Source of the DNA: Niallia nealsonii
GTDB taxonomy: Bacteria; Bacillota; Bacilli; Bacillales; Cytobacillaceae
Direction: 5' to 3'
NCBI RefSeq assembly: GCF_002835805.1
Contig: NZ_PISE01000041.1
Coordinates: 1 to 56,984, forward strand
Length of the DNA stretch: 56,984 nt
Made by a program: the position numbers and the translations under genes. Below are positions 22,206-30,944 of the stretch, piece after piece. Under the pieces are notes generated by a model. It saw only the letters and a program-made list of their open reading frames with translations. It ran no database searches and had not been told where the DNA came from. Position 1 is the first letter of the stretch. Every line of letters starts with the position of its first letter.

Positions 22206-23162
22206 ATGTCAGTTAAGAATTTAGATCCAAATTTGAAGTTGTTTAGCTTAAATTCAAACCCTGATTTAGCTATGGAAATCGCTAAATCTATCGGAGTAGA
22301 ATTAGGGAAATGTTCGGTTACAAGATTTAGTGATGGAGAAATTCAAATCAATATTGAAGAAAGTATCCGTGGATGTGATGTATACATTATTCAATCTACA
22401 AGTGCTCCAGTAAATGAACATATTATGGAACTGTTGATTATGATTGATGCCTTAAAACGTGCTTCTGCAAAAACAATTAACTTAGTTATTCCTTATTATG
22501 GATATGCAAGACAAGATAGAAAAGCGAGAGCTCGTGAACCTATCACTGCTAAATTAGTAGCAAACCTTTTAGAAACAGCTGGTGCAACACGTGTTATTAC
22601 ATTGGATTTACATGCTCCGCAAATTCAAGGATTTTTTGATATTCCTATTGATCATCTTATGGGTGTTCCGATTCTAGGGGAGTATTTCAGTAAACGTGAA
22701 TTTGATGGAGATATTGTTATCGTTTCTCCAGATCATGGTGGTGTAACAAGAGCTCGTAAACTTGCTGAGCGCTTAAAAGCACCGATTGCAATTATTGATA
22801 AGCGACGTCCTAAACCAAATGTGGCTGAAGTAATGAACATCGTAGGCAATATTGAAGGAAAAATAGCTATACTTATTGATGATATTATTGATACTGCTGG
22901 AACTATTACACTTGGCGCTAACGCTCTTGCTGAAAATGGGGCAAAAGAAGTATATGCTTGCTGTACACATCCTGTTTTATCTGGTCCGGCGATGGAGAGA
23001 ATTAAAAATTCAAAAATAAAAGAACTTGTTGTAACCAATTCCATTGAACTTGCTGAAGAAAAATTATCAGATAATGTTATTCAATTATCTGTAGCAGATC
23101 TTTTAGGTGAAGCTATTATTCGAGTTCATTCAGACCAATCCGTTAGTCTTTTATTTGATTGA
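22206..23162 (+). CDS. prs: Ribose-phosphate pyrophosphokinase (PRPP synthetase)
   Basis: A 318-residue class I enzyme making PRPP from ribose-5-phosphate and ATP. Conserved regions are [14 protein letters not shown], the ATP-binding [24 protein letters not shown] and the PRPP loop [11 protein letters not shown] (about residues 222-232). GGAGG lies upstream. Its product feeds PurR control (purR is 3 kb upstream), Hpt and the purine/pyrimidine pathways. Confidence 0.98.
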   Translation: MSVKNLDPNLKLFSLNSNPDLAMEIAKSIGVELGKCSVTRFSDGEIQINIEESIRGCDVYIIQSTSAPVNEHIMELLIMIDALKRASAKTINLVIPYYGYARQDRKARAREPITAKLVANLLETAGATRVITLDLHAPQIQGFFDIPIDHLMGVPILGEYFSKREFDGDIVIVSPDHGGVTRARKLAERLKAPIAIIDKRRPKPNVAEVMNIVGNIEGKIAILIDDIIDTAGTITLGANALAENGAKEVYACCTHPVLSGPAMERIKNSKIKELVVTNSIELAEEKLSDNVIQLSVADLLGEAIIRVHSDQSVSLLFD

Positions 23163-23169
23163 AAAAATG

Positions 23170-23204
23170 AAGGCAGTCCCTTTTAATAGAAGGCTGCCTT
23201 TTTA
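23170..23204 (+). terminator. Terminator after prs
   Basis: AAGGCAG (23170-23176) pairs with CTGCCTT (23194-23200), five T follow. Confidence 0.88.
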
Positions 23205-23352
23205 CTATATCTATTAGTTAAACAAATTTAAGGACGCTATTTTCAGTATTGCAGGCATTTATAGCCTAGATGCCTAAAGAGCAAAAAAAATCTTTTCTCC
23301 TTCTTATTCCTTATCTGTAAATGAAAATTTTTATATTAGATGAAACGGCTAT

Positions 23353-23378
23353 GTTTAAATCTTCCTTATTTAGGGCAT
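23353..23378 (+). promoter_or_regulatory. SigB-type promoter of ctc
   Basis: GTTTAA (23353-23358), 14-nt spacer, GGGCAT (23373-23378). The SigB consensus is GTTTAA-N12-14-GGGWAW, so there is one mismatch. B. subtilis ctc has the same spacing, so general-stress control is likely conserved. Confidence 0.65.
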
Positions 23379-23427
23379 TTTTTAATTAGAGTGTTTCTTG
23401 AAAAAATAATGGAAGGTGATTAATTAA

Positions 23428-24066
23428 ATGAGTACTTTATTGCAAGCAAAGGAACGTACGGAATTTAAACATTCTACACTAACAGGTTTACGCCAAAATG
23501 GAGGTATTCCAGGAGTGGTTTATGGGACAAAAACAACTAACACTTCCATATACTTAGATGAGGCAGATTTTTTAAAAGTAATGAAAACGGTTGGACGCAA
23601 TGGTGTAATCGAGCTCGATGTAGATGGAAAAAAACATAATGTTGTCCTAAATCACTATGATTCAGATCCGATTAAGCGGAAAATTCTCCATGTTGATTTC
23701 CTTGCAGTTGACTTATCCCAGGCTATTACAGCTACGGTAAAAGTTTCTTTAATAGGAGATGCTCAAGGAGTAAAGGATGGCGGCGTTCTGCAGCAAGCAT
23801 TACATGAAGTAGAAGTAACAGCAAAACCGAATGATATCCCAGCTGCAATTGAAATTGCAGTTGATGAATTACAAGTTGGAGATACACTTACGATTGCAGA
23901 TATAAAAGGTTATAATGGAGTAGACATTAACCATGAAAAAGAAGAAGTAATTGCTTCTATTCTAGCTCCTAGACAAGAAGAAGAAATTAGTACAGGGGAA
24001 CAGCAAGAAGGTGGCGTGCCTGATAATTTAGAAGGCAGAGAAACTGTGAAAGAGGAAATAGAATAA
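23428..24066 (+). CDS. rplY: Ribosomal protein bL25, general stress form (Ctc)
   Basis: A 212-residue CTC-type L25 protein that binds 5S rRNA. The N-terminal L25 domain (about residues 1-92) includes RQNGGIPGVVYG and HVDFLAVDL; the C-terminal TL5/Ctc domain (about 95-185) precedes an acidic tail. It is slightly longer than B. subtilis Ctc. GGAAGGTGAT lies upstream and a SigB-like promoter precedes it. Confidence 0.95.
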   Translation: MSTLLQAKERTEFKHSTLTGLRQNGGIPGVVYGTKTTNTSIYLDEADFLKVMKTVGRNGVIELDVDGKKHNVVLNHYDSDPIKRKILHVDFLAVDLSQAITATVKVSLIGDAQGVKDGGVLQQALHEVEVTAKPNDIPAAIEIAVDELQVGDTLTIADIKGYNGVDINHEKEEVIASILAPRQEEEISTGEQQEGGVPDNLEGRETVKEEIE

Positions 24067-24170
24067 CGAAATAGTTAAGCTATTAACAGTTTTTACCCTT
24101 TGTACTAGTTGATTTAATGAAGTGATAGATGGAAATTTGTCTCTATTACGCTTGATACATGCAGGAATGG

Positions 24171-24219
24171 GAGGATTTGTCCTTTAAGAAAGTTCTTAAA
24201 AGGATAAACCCTCTTTTTC
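24171..24219 (+). terminator. Terminator after ctc
   Basis: A 20-bp stem, arms 24171-24190 and 24193-24213, with a nearly closed loop, followed by TTTTT. Confidence 0.88.
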
Positions 24220-24256
24220 TATATGAGAGTTTATTTTTTACAAAGGGAGATTTTAT

Positions 24257-24820
24257 ATGAAATTAATTGTTGGTTTAGGAAATCCTGGAAAACCATATGA
24301 AAGTACAAGACATAATATTGGTTTTGACATTATTGACCGTATTGCACAAGATTATGGTATTTCTTTAGATAAAGCAAAGTTTAAAGGCATTTTTGGAATG
24401 GGTACAATAGAAGGGGAGAAGGTTATACTATTAAAGCCTCTTACATATATGAATCTTTCAGGTGAATCGATTCGTCCGATTGTGGATTATTATGATGTAG
24501 AATTGGAAGATATTATAATTATCTATGATGATTTAGATTTACCTGTTGGAAAAATAAGATTACGGCAAAAGGGAAGTTCTGGTGGACATAATGGCATTAA
24601 ATCAACTATTGCTCATCTAGGAACAGAAAAATTTAACCGTATTCGCATTGGCATTGACCGACCGAAAAATGGTATGAAAGTTACAGATTATGTTTTAGGA
24701 AAATTCACCCAAGAAGAACAGGCTGATTTAGAAGCTGTTATCAAAAAAAGTTCAGAAGCTTGTGGGCAATGGATGAAGGAACCATTTTTGCAAGTGATGA
24801 ATAAATATAATATTCAATAA
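24257..24820 (+). CDS. pth: Peptidyl-tRNA hydrolase (SpoVC)
   Basis: A 187-residue enzyme releasing peptides from stalled peptidyl-tRNA. Active-site residues are visible: N9 (GLGNPG), H19 (STRHNIGFD), the NLSGES loop and the Asp of [12 protein letters not shown]. Length and motifs are typical. AAAGGGAG lies upstream. B. subtilis spoVC mutants are sporulation-defective, hence the old name. Confidence 0.97.
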   Translation: MKLIVGLGNPGKPYESTRHNIGFDIIDRIAQDYGISLDKAKFKGIFGMGTIEGEKVILLKPLTYMNLSGESIRPIVDYYDVELEDIIIIYDDLDLPVGKIRLRQKGSSGGHNGIKSTIAHLGTEKFNRIRIGIDRPKNGMKVTDYVLGKFTQEEQADLEAVIKKSSEACGQWMKEPFLQVMNKYNIQ

Positions 24821-24992
24821 AGTAAAACTTCAATCAGTGAGGGGATTATTGAATTAGTAAAGCGAGATAGTAATAAAAAATAGGGAAATTAAGCATTATT
24901 TTTTTATTTTGTCATATAATAGAATAGTTAAAAAGTAAACTTATTAATCATATGCTCTCAACTGATTAAATGGTTTCTTAATCCAGTTAAAG

Positions 24993-25022
24993 GTATAGAT
25001 AACTTGTCATTTGTAAATACTA
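24993..25022 (+). promoter_or_regulatory. SigF-type promoter of fin
   Basis: GTATA (24993-24997), 15-nt spacer, GTAAATACTA (25013-25022): one mismatch from GGnnAnAHTR, with exact SigF spacing. Confidence 0.6.
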
Positions 25023-25060
25023 GCAATTAAAGTCATTACGATTGGCAAGGAGGCTCGAGC

Positions 25061-25291
25061 ATGGCTATTCATTATCACTGCAGACATTGTAGCGTTAATA
25101 TGGGAACACTTGAAACAGAGTCTGTAGATATTAGTAGATTAGGAATTCATTTGTTGACAGATGAAGATCGAGTAGAAATGGTTAATTATAGTGAAGATGG
25201 ACATGTACATATAAAGTCCATTTGTGAAGATTGCTATGAATCATTAACAAAAAATCCTAATTTCTATGAAAATAATTACTTAATTCATTAA
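25061..25291 (+). CDS. fin: Fin, anti-SigF factor (YabK)
   Basis: A 76-residue protein with two Cys pairs, CRHC (about residues 8-11) and CEDC (about 55-58), probably zinc-binding. In B. subtilis Fin helps switch forespore transcription from SigF to SigG by antagonising SigF. GGAGG lies before the ATG, and a SigF-like promoter upstream fits feedback control. Together with gin at the left edge, the window holds two forespore anti-sigma factors. Confidence 0.93.
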   Translation: MAIHYHCRHCSVNMGTLETESVDISRLGIHLLTDEDRVEMVNYSEDGHVHIKSICEDCYESLTKNPNFYENNYLIH

Positions 25292-25340
25292 AAATTATGC
25301 CGCTATTTATTAATGTTTTCCGGATTGGAACAAAAAACTA

Positions 25341-25418
25341 GAGGGTAACCCCAAAAAATTGTTCATATCCCCTCTACTAGTAGAGGGGGTGAATGTGTTT
25401 GGGGAACCCTCGTTTTTC
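25341..25418 (+). terminator. Very long palindromic terminator after fin
   Basis: Arms 25341-25377 and 25380-25411 fold into a near-continuous stem. Its tip is the perfect 20-nt palindrome CCCCTCTACTAGTAGAGGGG (25369-25388), and GTTTTT follows. It is much longer than needed for termination. Confidence 0.75.
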
Positions 25419-25785
25419 CATTTTATTAAATAAAGTTTGTTTAGTAGCGTCGGATAAAAAATGATGGAATTGATATATCAATGGCGTTTCATGCAGGAAT
25501 ATTAGATATGTTTATCGTATATAAACTCACTAGCACTTTTATTTATACCTTTTAGCAAAAAAATATAAACCTAGAGCTAATTCTTTTTTATGATATGTGG
25601 ACACTTATAGATATGGAGATAATGCTTAATTAAATAAGGAAAGGCAAAAGTGAAAATGATTACTTATGTGCTGCCATTGCATAAAAAAGGATAAAAACTA
25701 TAGATTGGGGGAGCATGATTTTTATGTTCCTCTTCCGTTATGGTTATCTTAATGCTGAAGTTTTCAGTAAGGAGGGAAAAATCCA
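25419..25785. other. fin-mfd intergenic region
   Basis: No ORF. A small inverted repeat, GGGGAGCAT/ATGTTCCTC, lies at about 25708-25730, just before the mfd ribosome site. No convincing promoter was found. Confidence 0.4.
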
Positions 25786-28700
25786 TTGTTAGGGCTAAAA
25801 CAAGAATTTAACCAACAAGAAGATATTCAAAATCTCATTTCTGGTTTTGAAGTGGGGTTACATGAGCAATTAGTATCAGGGCTGTCAGGATCAGCAAGAA
25901 CATTGTTTTTGACATCGGTATATGAGAGAACGAAAAGGCCTTTATTGATTGTTACACATAACTTGCTTCAAGCTCAGAAACTTTATGATGATATTACAAA
26001 TATAATTGATGAGAAAGAAGTATTCTTATATCCTGCCAATGAATTGATAGCAGCAGAAATAAGTATTGCAAGTCCTGAACTTAAAGCCCAGCGAATTGAA
26101 GTTTTAAACCACTGGACAAAAGAAAAAAAAGGAATCATGATTGTTCCTGTTGCTGGTTTAAGAAAGCTGCTTCCCCCATTAAAGATGTGGGATAATAGTC
26201 AAGTAAGGGTAGAAGTTGGAAAGGAAATGGATCTTGAAGTACAGTTAAAGCAATTTGTTCAAATGGGATATGTAAGAAATGATATGGTTTCTGCACCAGG
26301 CGAATTTAGTGTTAGAGGAGGAATTATTGATATTTATCCTTTAACAGAAGAAGACCCATTACGAATTGAATTATTTGATACGGAAATAGATTCTATTCGT
26401 AGATTTTCTCTAGAGGATCAAAGGTCAAAGGATAAATTATCAGCAATAAATATTGGCCCTGCAACAGAAGTCCTATTTAGCGAAGAGGAGGTAGTATCGC
26501 TCATTGCTAAAATGGAATCAGGACTTGCAAAAAGCCTGAAAAAAGTAAAAGATCCTGCGATAAAAACATTGCTGGCGCGAAATATCGGACATGAAATAGA
26601 GCAATTAAAAGAAGGACAAAAACCAGAACAATTATATAAATATTTGTCCATTCTATATGGAAAGCAAACAAGTTTAATAGATTATTTGCCGTCTGATGGA
26701 CTTATTTTCATTGATGAAATTAGTAGAGTTCAAGAAATGAATGATGCCTTAGAGAAAGAAGAAGCAGACTGGTACACAAGCTTACTCCATGAAGGGGAGA
26801 TTATTCATGAATTAACATTATCTCAAAATGTTAATTATCTGCTTCACCAGTCTAAGCAATCAATTGTTTATTTATCTTTATTTTTAAGACATGTTCAAAA
26901 TACAAATCCACAAAATATTATTAATATATCCTGTAAACCAATGCAAAGTTTTCATGGACAGATGAATGTCCTTAAAACAGAAATAGAACGCTGGCAGAAA
27001 AATCAGTACTCTATGCTTATTATAGGGAGTGATCAAGAGCGTTTAGAGAAGTTAGAACAAGTGCTTAGGGATTATGAAATAAATAGTGTTATCAAGGACA
27101 GGGGTCAATCTGTTATTCCTGGACAGATACAGCTTATAGAAGGGAATCTTCAATCTGGATTTGAGCTGCCCATTTTAAAAATGGCTGTTCTAACAGAAGA
27201 AGAATTATTTAAAACAAAAACGAAAAAAAGCTCGAAACGAAGGCAAAAGCTATCTAATGCAGAAAGAATTAAAAGTTACTCTGAATTGAAGGTTGGGGAC
27301 TATGTCGTTCATGTCAATCATGGGATAGGAAAATACCTTGGAATAGAAACGTTGCAAATAAATGGTGTGCATAAAGATTATCTCCATTTAAAATATCAAG
27401 GTAGTGATAAACTATACGTACCTGTTGAACAAATTGATTTAGTGCAAAAGTATGTTGGGTCTGAAAGCAAGGAACCTAAAATATATAAACTAGGTGGAAA
27501 TGAGTGGAAGAGAGTAAAACGCAAAGTAGAATCTTCTGTTCAAGATATTGCCGATGATTTAATTAAATTATATGCAGAAAGAGAAGCATCTGTTGGATAT
27601 GGATTTTCACCAGATGGAGAAATGCAGAGGGAATTTGAAGCTTCGTTTGCTTATCAGGAAACAGAGGACCAATTGCGATCTATTAATGAAATAAAAAAAG
27701 ATATGGAACGAGAAAGGCCAATGGACCGTCTTCTTTGTGGAGATGTTGGATATGGAAAAACAGAAGTAGCCATTCGTGCTGCATTTAAGGCAATTGCCGA
27801 TGAAAAGCAGGTGGCATTATTAGTACCAACTACTATTTTGGCACAACAGCATTATGAAACGCTTAGAGAGCGTTTTCAAGATTATCCAATTGAGATTGGT
27901 CTATTAAGCAGGTTTAGAACAAGAAAACAGCAAACGGAGACAATGAAAGGTCTGAAAGCAGGAACGATAGATATTGTTGTAGGGACACATCGGATTCTAT
28001 CAAAAGATATTTCTTATCGAGATTTAGGTTTACTGATTATTGATGAAGAACAACGATTTGGTGTAACACATAAGGAAAAAATTAAGCAGCTTAAAACCAA
28101 TGTAGATGTTTTAACCTTAACTGCTACACCAATTCCCAGAACACTGCATATGTCTATGCTAGGAGTAAGGGATCTTTCTGTTATTGAAACACCACCAGAA
28201 AATCGTTTTCCAATTCAAACGTATGTTATGGAGTATAATGGTGGATTAGTTCGTGAGGCAATTGAAAGAGAGCTTGCACGCAATGGGCAAATATACTTTT
28301 TATATAATAGAGTAGAAGATATCGAAAGAAAAGCAGAAGAAATATCTATGCTAGTCCCAGATGCAAAAGTTACTTATGCACATGGAAAAATGACAGAAAA
28401 TGAATTAGAATCTGTTATGCTTAGTTTTCTTGAAGGAGAGTATGATGTTTTAGTAAGTACCACTATTATTGAAACAGGTGTAGATATTCCTAATGTTAAT
28501 ACATTAATAGTGCAAGATGCTGATCGGATGGGACTTTCTCAGCTTTACCAATTAAGAGGTAGGGTAGGACGATCTAACCGTGTTGCATATGCCTATTTTA
28601 CCTATCGCAAGGATAAGGTATTAACAGAGGTTGCAGAGAAACGTTTACAAGCAATTAAAGAATTTACAGAGTTAGGTTCCGGCTTTAAAATTGCGATGAG

Positions 28701-29322
28701 AGATTTAACCATTAGAGGAGCAGGTAATCTCCTGGGTTCACAACAGCATGGATTTATTGATTCTGTTGGTTTTGACTTATATTCTCAAATGTTAAAAGAG
28801 GCAATAGAAGAGCGTAAAGGAACAATTGATGAAGAAAGCAAACAAACAGTAGAGCTAGATCTTGATATAGATGCATATATCCCTGATTTTTATATAAATA
28901 ATGGCCAGCAAAAAATTGAAATGTATAAAAGGTTTAGAGGAGTTGCATGTTTAGATGAATTAGCAGAACTTCAAGAAGAAATGGTGGATCGTTTCGGCGA
29001 TTATCCACCTGAAGTTGCCTATTTATTTAAGCTGACAGAAATGAAGGTATATGGAAAACAAGCTGGAGTAGAATTAATCAAACAAAATAAAGAAGAAGTG
29101 CTGATACTCTTATCAGAGAAAAGCAGCAATGTAATGGATGGGCAAAAGATATTTGAGAAAAGCTCTAAATATGGAAGAATGATTGGTCTTGGAATGGAAG
29201 GGAAAAAATTAAAAATCGTTTTACATGTGAAAGGAATAGAAACAGATAAATGGCTTGAGGCTTGTTATGAAATGGTGGAATCATTAAATAGCTTTAAAAA
29301 AGAACCGCAAGAGACAAGTTAA
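25786..29322 (+). CDS. mfd: Transcription-repair coupling factor Mfd
   Basis: A 1178-residue ATP-dependent DNA translocase that removes stalled RNA polymerase and recruits UvrA. Order: UvrB-like N-terminal domains (1 to about 350), the RNA-polymerase-interacting domain (about 490-560, VGDYVVHVNHGIGKYLG), RecG-like helicase domains with Walker A GDVGYGKT (652-659) and DEEQ box (753-756), the TRG region, and a C-terminal autoinhibitory domain. TTG start with AAGGAGGG 9 nt upstream. Full length, no break. Confidence 0.98.
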   Translation: MLGLKQEFNQQEDIQNLISGFEVGLHEQLVSGLSGSARTLFLTSVYERTKRPLLIVTHNLLQAQKLYDDITNIIDEKEVFLYPANELIAAEISIASPELKAQRIEVLNHWTKEKKGIMIVPVAGLRKLLPPLKMWDNSQVRVEVGKEMDLEVQLKQFVQMGYVRNDMVSAPGEFSVRGGIIDIYPLTEEDPLRIELFDTEIDSIRRFSLEDQRSKDKLSAINIGPATEVLFSEEEVVSLIAKMESGLAKSLKKVKDPAIKTLLARNIGHEIEQLKEGQKPEQLYKYLSILYGKQTSLIDYLPSDGLIFIDEISRVQEMNDALEKEEADWYTSLLHEGEIIHELTLSQNVNYLLHQSKQSIVYLSLFLRHVQNTNPQNIINISCKPMQSFHGQMNVLKTEIERWQKNQYSMLIIGSDQERLEKLEQVLRDYEINSVIKDRGQSVIPGQIQLIEGNLQSGFELPILKMAVLTEEELFKTKTKKSSKRRQKLSNAERIKSYSELKVGDYVVHVNHGIGKYLGIETLQINGVHKDYLHLKYQGSDKLYVPVEQIDLVQKYVGSESKEPKIYKLGGNEWKRVKRKVESSVQDIADDLIKLYAEREASVGYGFSPDGEMQREFEASFAYQETEDQLRSINEIKKDMERERPMDRLLCGDVGYGKTEVAIRAAFKAIADEKQVALLVPTTILAQQHYETLRERFQDYPIEIGLLSRFRTRKQQTETMKGLKAGTIDIVVGTHRILSKDISYRDLGLLIIDEEQRFGVTHKEKIKQLKTNVDVLTLTATPIPRTLHMSMLGVRDLSVIETPPENRFPIQTYVMEYNGGLVREAIERELARNGQIYFLYNRVEDIERKAEEISMLVPDAKVTYAHGKMTENELESVMLSFLEGEYDVLVSTTIIETGVDIPNVNTLIVQDADRMGLSQLYQLRGRVGRSNRVAYAYFTYRKDKVLTEVAEKRLQAIKEFTELGSGFKIAMRDLTIRGAGNLLGSQQHGFIDSVGFDLYSQMLKEAIEERKGTIDEESKQTVELDLDIDAYIPDFYINNGQQKIEMYKRFRGVACLDELAELQEEMVDRFGDYPPEVAYLFKLTEMKVYGKQAGVELIKQNKEEVLILLSEKSSNVMDGQKIFEKSSKYGRMIGLGMEGKKLKIVLHVKGIETDKWLEACYEMVESLNSFKKEPQETS

Positions 29323-29330
29323 TAAGGGGG

Positions 29331-29369
29331 AGGGGTGTTTCAAATAGTATATTTGGGACACTCCTTTTT
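29331..29369 (+). terminator. Terminator after mfd
   Basis: GGGGTGTTTCAAATA pairs with TATTTGGGACACTCC around GTA (stem 29332-29363), TTTTT follows. The next ~320 nt before the spoVT promoter are AT-rich with no gene. Confidence 0.88.
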
Positions 29370-29690
29370 CGGTTGTATATTTTGCTGTTGTAAAAGTATT
29401 TTGATTAGCCGGTTGGCAGGAATAATACTATTTATTTTAAGGTTTAAATAGTTGAGACAAGGGTATCTAAATAAATATAAGGGAATTGGAATTTAATGGT
29501 CTGTCGGAAGCTTTTACTTTTCGTTTTGTGAAGGAGTGCTGCTAGTTTTTCACTTATTTAAGTCTATTTATGAACATAATTTAGTTAAGAAAGGATCTAA
29601 ATATAGTAGAGAAAAACTAACCTAAGATATTCACTCTATCCTTATTTTTATGGAAATAATCATAATAAAAAGAAAAATTTTTGTTAAAGT

Positions 29691-29719
29691 GTATAGAACT
29701 TTCCATATGAAAGATACTA
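29691..29719 (+). promoter_or_regulatory. SigG-type promoter candidate of spoVT
   Basis: GTATA (29691-29695), 17-nt spacer, GATACTA (29713-29719): the -35 fits GHATR and the -10 is one mismatch from CATNHTA. spoVT is a SigG gene in B. subtilis. Confidence 0.5.
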
Positions 29720-29804
29720 TGTTTAAATATGGCGAACATTTCATAATTAGTTAAAGAAATATTTGCCAAATTAAAATCATCTGATGAAAGTGAGGCAACA
29801 TGAA

Positions 29805-30341
29805 ATGAAAGCAACTGGAATTGTGCGTCGAATCGATGATCTGGGTCGTGTTGTAATCCCAAAGGAAATCAGAAGAACATTAAGAATTCGCGAAGGAGAT
29901 CCATTAGAAATTTTTGTGGATCGTGATGGAGAAGTTATTTTGAAAAAATATTCTCCAATTAGTGAACTAAGTGACTTTGCAAAAGAATATGCAGAGGCAT
30001 TATATGACAGTTTAGGGAATTCTGTTTTAATATGCGATAGAGATACATATATCGCAATGGCTGGAGGCTCTAAGAAGGAGTACCTCAATAAGAATATAAG
30101 TGAATTAGTAGAAAAGTCAATGGAAGAAAGAGGCTCCATTTTAAAAAATCAACAAGAGCAATTAGCGTTAGTAGAGAATAATAATGAAAGTATTCAATCT
30201 TATACTATTGGGCCTATTATTGCAAATGGAGATCCAATAGGAGCAGTTATTATTTTCTCAAAGGAAAATCCGCTTGGAGAAGTAGAAAAGAAAGCAGTGG
30301 AAACCGCAGCTGGCTTTTTAGCTAGACAAATGGAGTCATAA
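29805..30341 (+). CDS. spoVT: Stage V sporulation regulator SpoVT
   Basis: A 178-residue forespore transcription factor, the same length as B. subtilis SpoVT. The N-terminal AbrB-type swapped hairpin (about 1-52: MKATGIVRRIDDLGRVVIPKEIRRTLRI) is followed by a GAF-like sensor domain (about 56-178). It tunes SigG-dependent genes and spore coat/cortex quality. ATG 29805 has GTGAGG upstream; the in-frame ATG 29784 lies before that ribosome site and adds seven residues absent from the B. subtilis protein. A paralogous fold to abrB in the same window. Confidence 0.96.
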   Translation: MKATGIVRRIDDLGRVVIPKEIRRTLRIREGDPLEIFVDRDGEVILKKYSPISELSDFAKEYAEALYDSLGNSVLICDRDTYIAMAGGSKKEYLNKNISELVEKSMEERGSILKNQQEQLALVENNNESIQSYTIGPIIANGDPIGAVIIFSKENPLGEVEKKAVETAAGFLARQMES

Positions 30342-30359
30342 AGAAGATAAAGTGTTTCC

Positions 30360-30395
30360 GCAAAAAGACAGCTGCTTATCATGCTGTCTTTTTGC
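30360..30395 (+). terminator. Terminator 1 after spoVT
   Basis: GCAAAAAGACAGC (30360-30372) pairs with GCTGTCTTTTTGC (30383-30395). Confidence 0.85.
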
Positions 30396-30428
30396 CATAA
30401 TATTTAAGAGGTTTTTATTATGCATCAG

Positions 30429-30462
30429 TCTGATGAAGATAAATTATTCATCGGATTTTTTA
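30429..30462 (+). terminator. Terminator 2 after spoVT
   Basis: TCTGATGAA (30429-30437) pairs with TTCATCGGA (30447-30455), one G-U pair, six T follow. Confidence 0.75.
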
Positions 30463-30518
30463 TGTTTATTATTTAAAAGGCAGGTAGCAGGTGGCTGTGC
30501 TTATCAAACTTAGAACTA

Positions 30519-30527
30519 TGCTATAAT
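30519..30527 (+). promoter_or_regulatory. Extended -10 promoter upstream of the inserted element
   Basis: TGCTATAAT fits TGnTATAAT. It lies immediately before the structured insertion and may be the original yabM promoter, now about 400 nt away. Confidence 0.4.
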
Positions 30528-30533
30528 ACTAGT

Positions 30534-30912
30534 GTTGAACTGCCATCACTCGCTTGAAGTGGAGGGTTTCTACGAACACCAGTGTATTCACTAATTATGG
30601 AGTAGGCTCTACCCGTAGTCCCTACGGTGAAAACTTTTAGAATCTTGTACATTGACTCATCACGCATCCTACTTTAGCTTGGTTTTTGCAATTTCGGTAT
30701 GCGTGGGCGTTTAGAACGTTAAAGATTTTACCTAGCAGACGCTTTTCCTGCCAGACTCCATATCTTCCGTTTTCAAAGAACAACTTACAGAAATATTACA
30801 GTACAACTGTTCGTGTTATTCAACAATTTAGATTTATGCCTACCGACATTCATCTCCCACTTACTCATTAGGCTACGCCCTTCGCATTCCTTGAAGCGGG
30901 GGTTTTTGTCGG
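30534..30912 (-). mobile_element. Non-coding structured element, OMEGA-type (IS200/IS605 or IscB/HEARO-like) remnant or MITE
   Basis: About 375 nt with higher GC than its flanks, no credible ORF and many stems. Read on the minus strand it ends with GTTCGTAGAAACCC, a CCACT..AGTG hairpin and GGCAGTTCAAC. That is the style of omega-RNA/right ends of TnpB-type IS200/IS605 elements as I remember them. Internal pairing includes CCGTAGGGACTACGG (30613-30627) and CACGCAT/ATGCGTG (30661-30667 with 30699-30705). TGGCAG/CTGCTA (around 30733-30753) pairs only on the minus strand through a G-U. A related CTTCAAG hairpin lies at the other end (about 30880-30905). No transposase or nuclease gene is inside. 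The exact family is not certain. Confidence 0.6.
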
Positions 30913-30944
30913 GAAGTGATAAAAATTAGGAAGGGGCTTTTTTG

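Noticed and set aside
22586-22601. AACACGTGTT palindrome in prs as parS
   Set aside because: Too many mismatches outside the central CACGTG, and it is explained by coding sequence.
30686-30871. 61-codon plus-strand ORF in the spoVT-yabM gap
   Set aside because: No ribosome site, no family resemblance, and it lies inside the structured element whose stems favour a non-coding minus-strand RNA.
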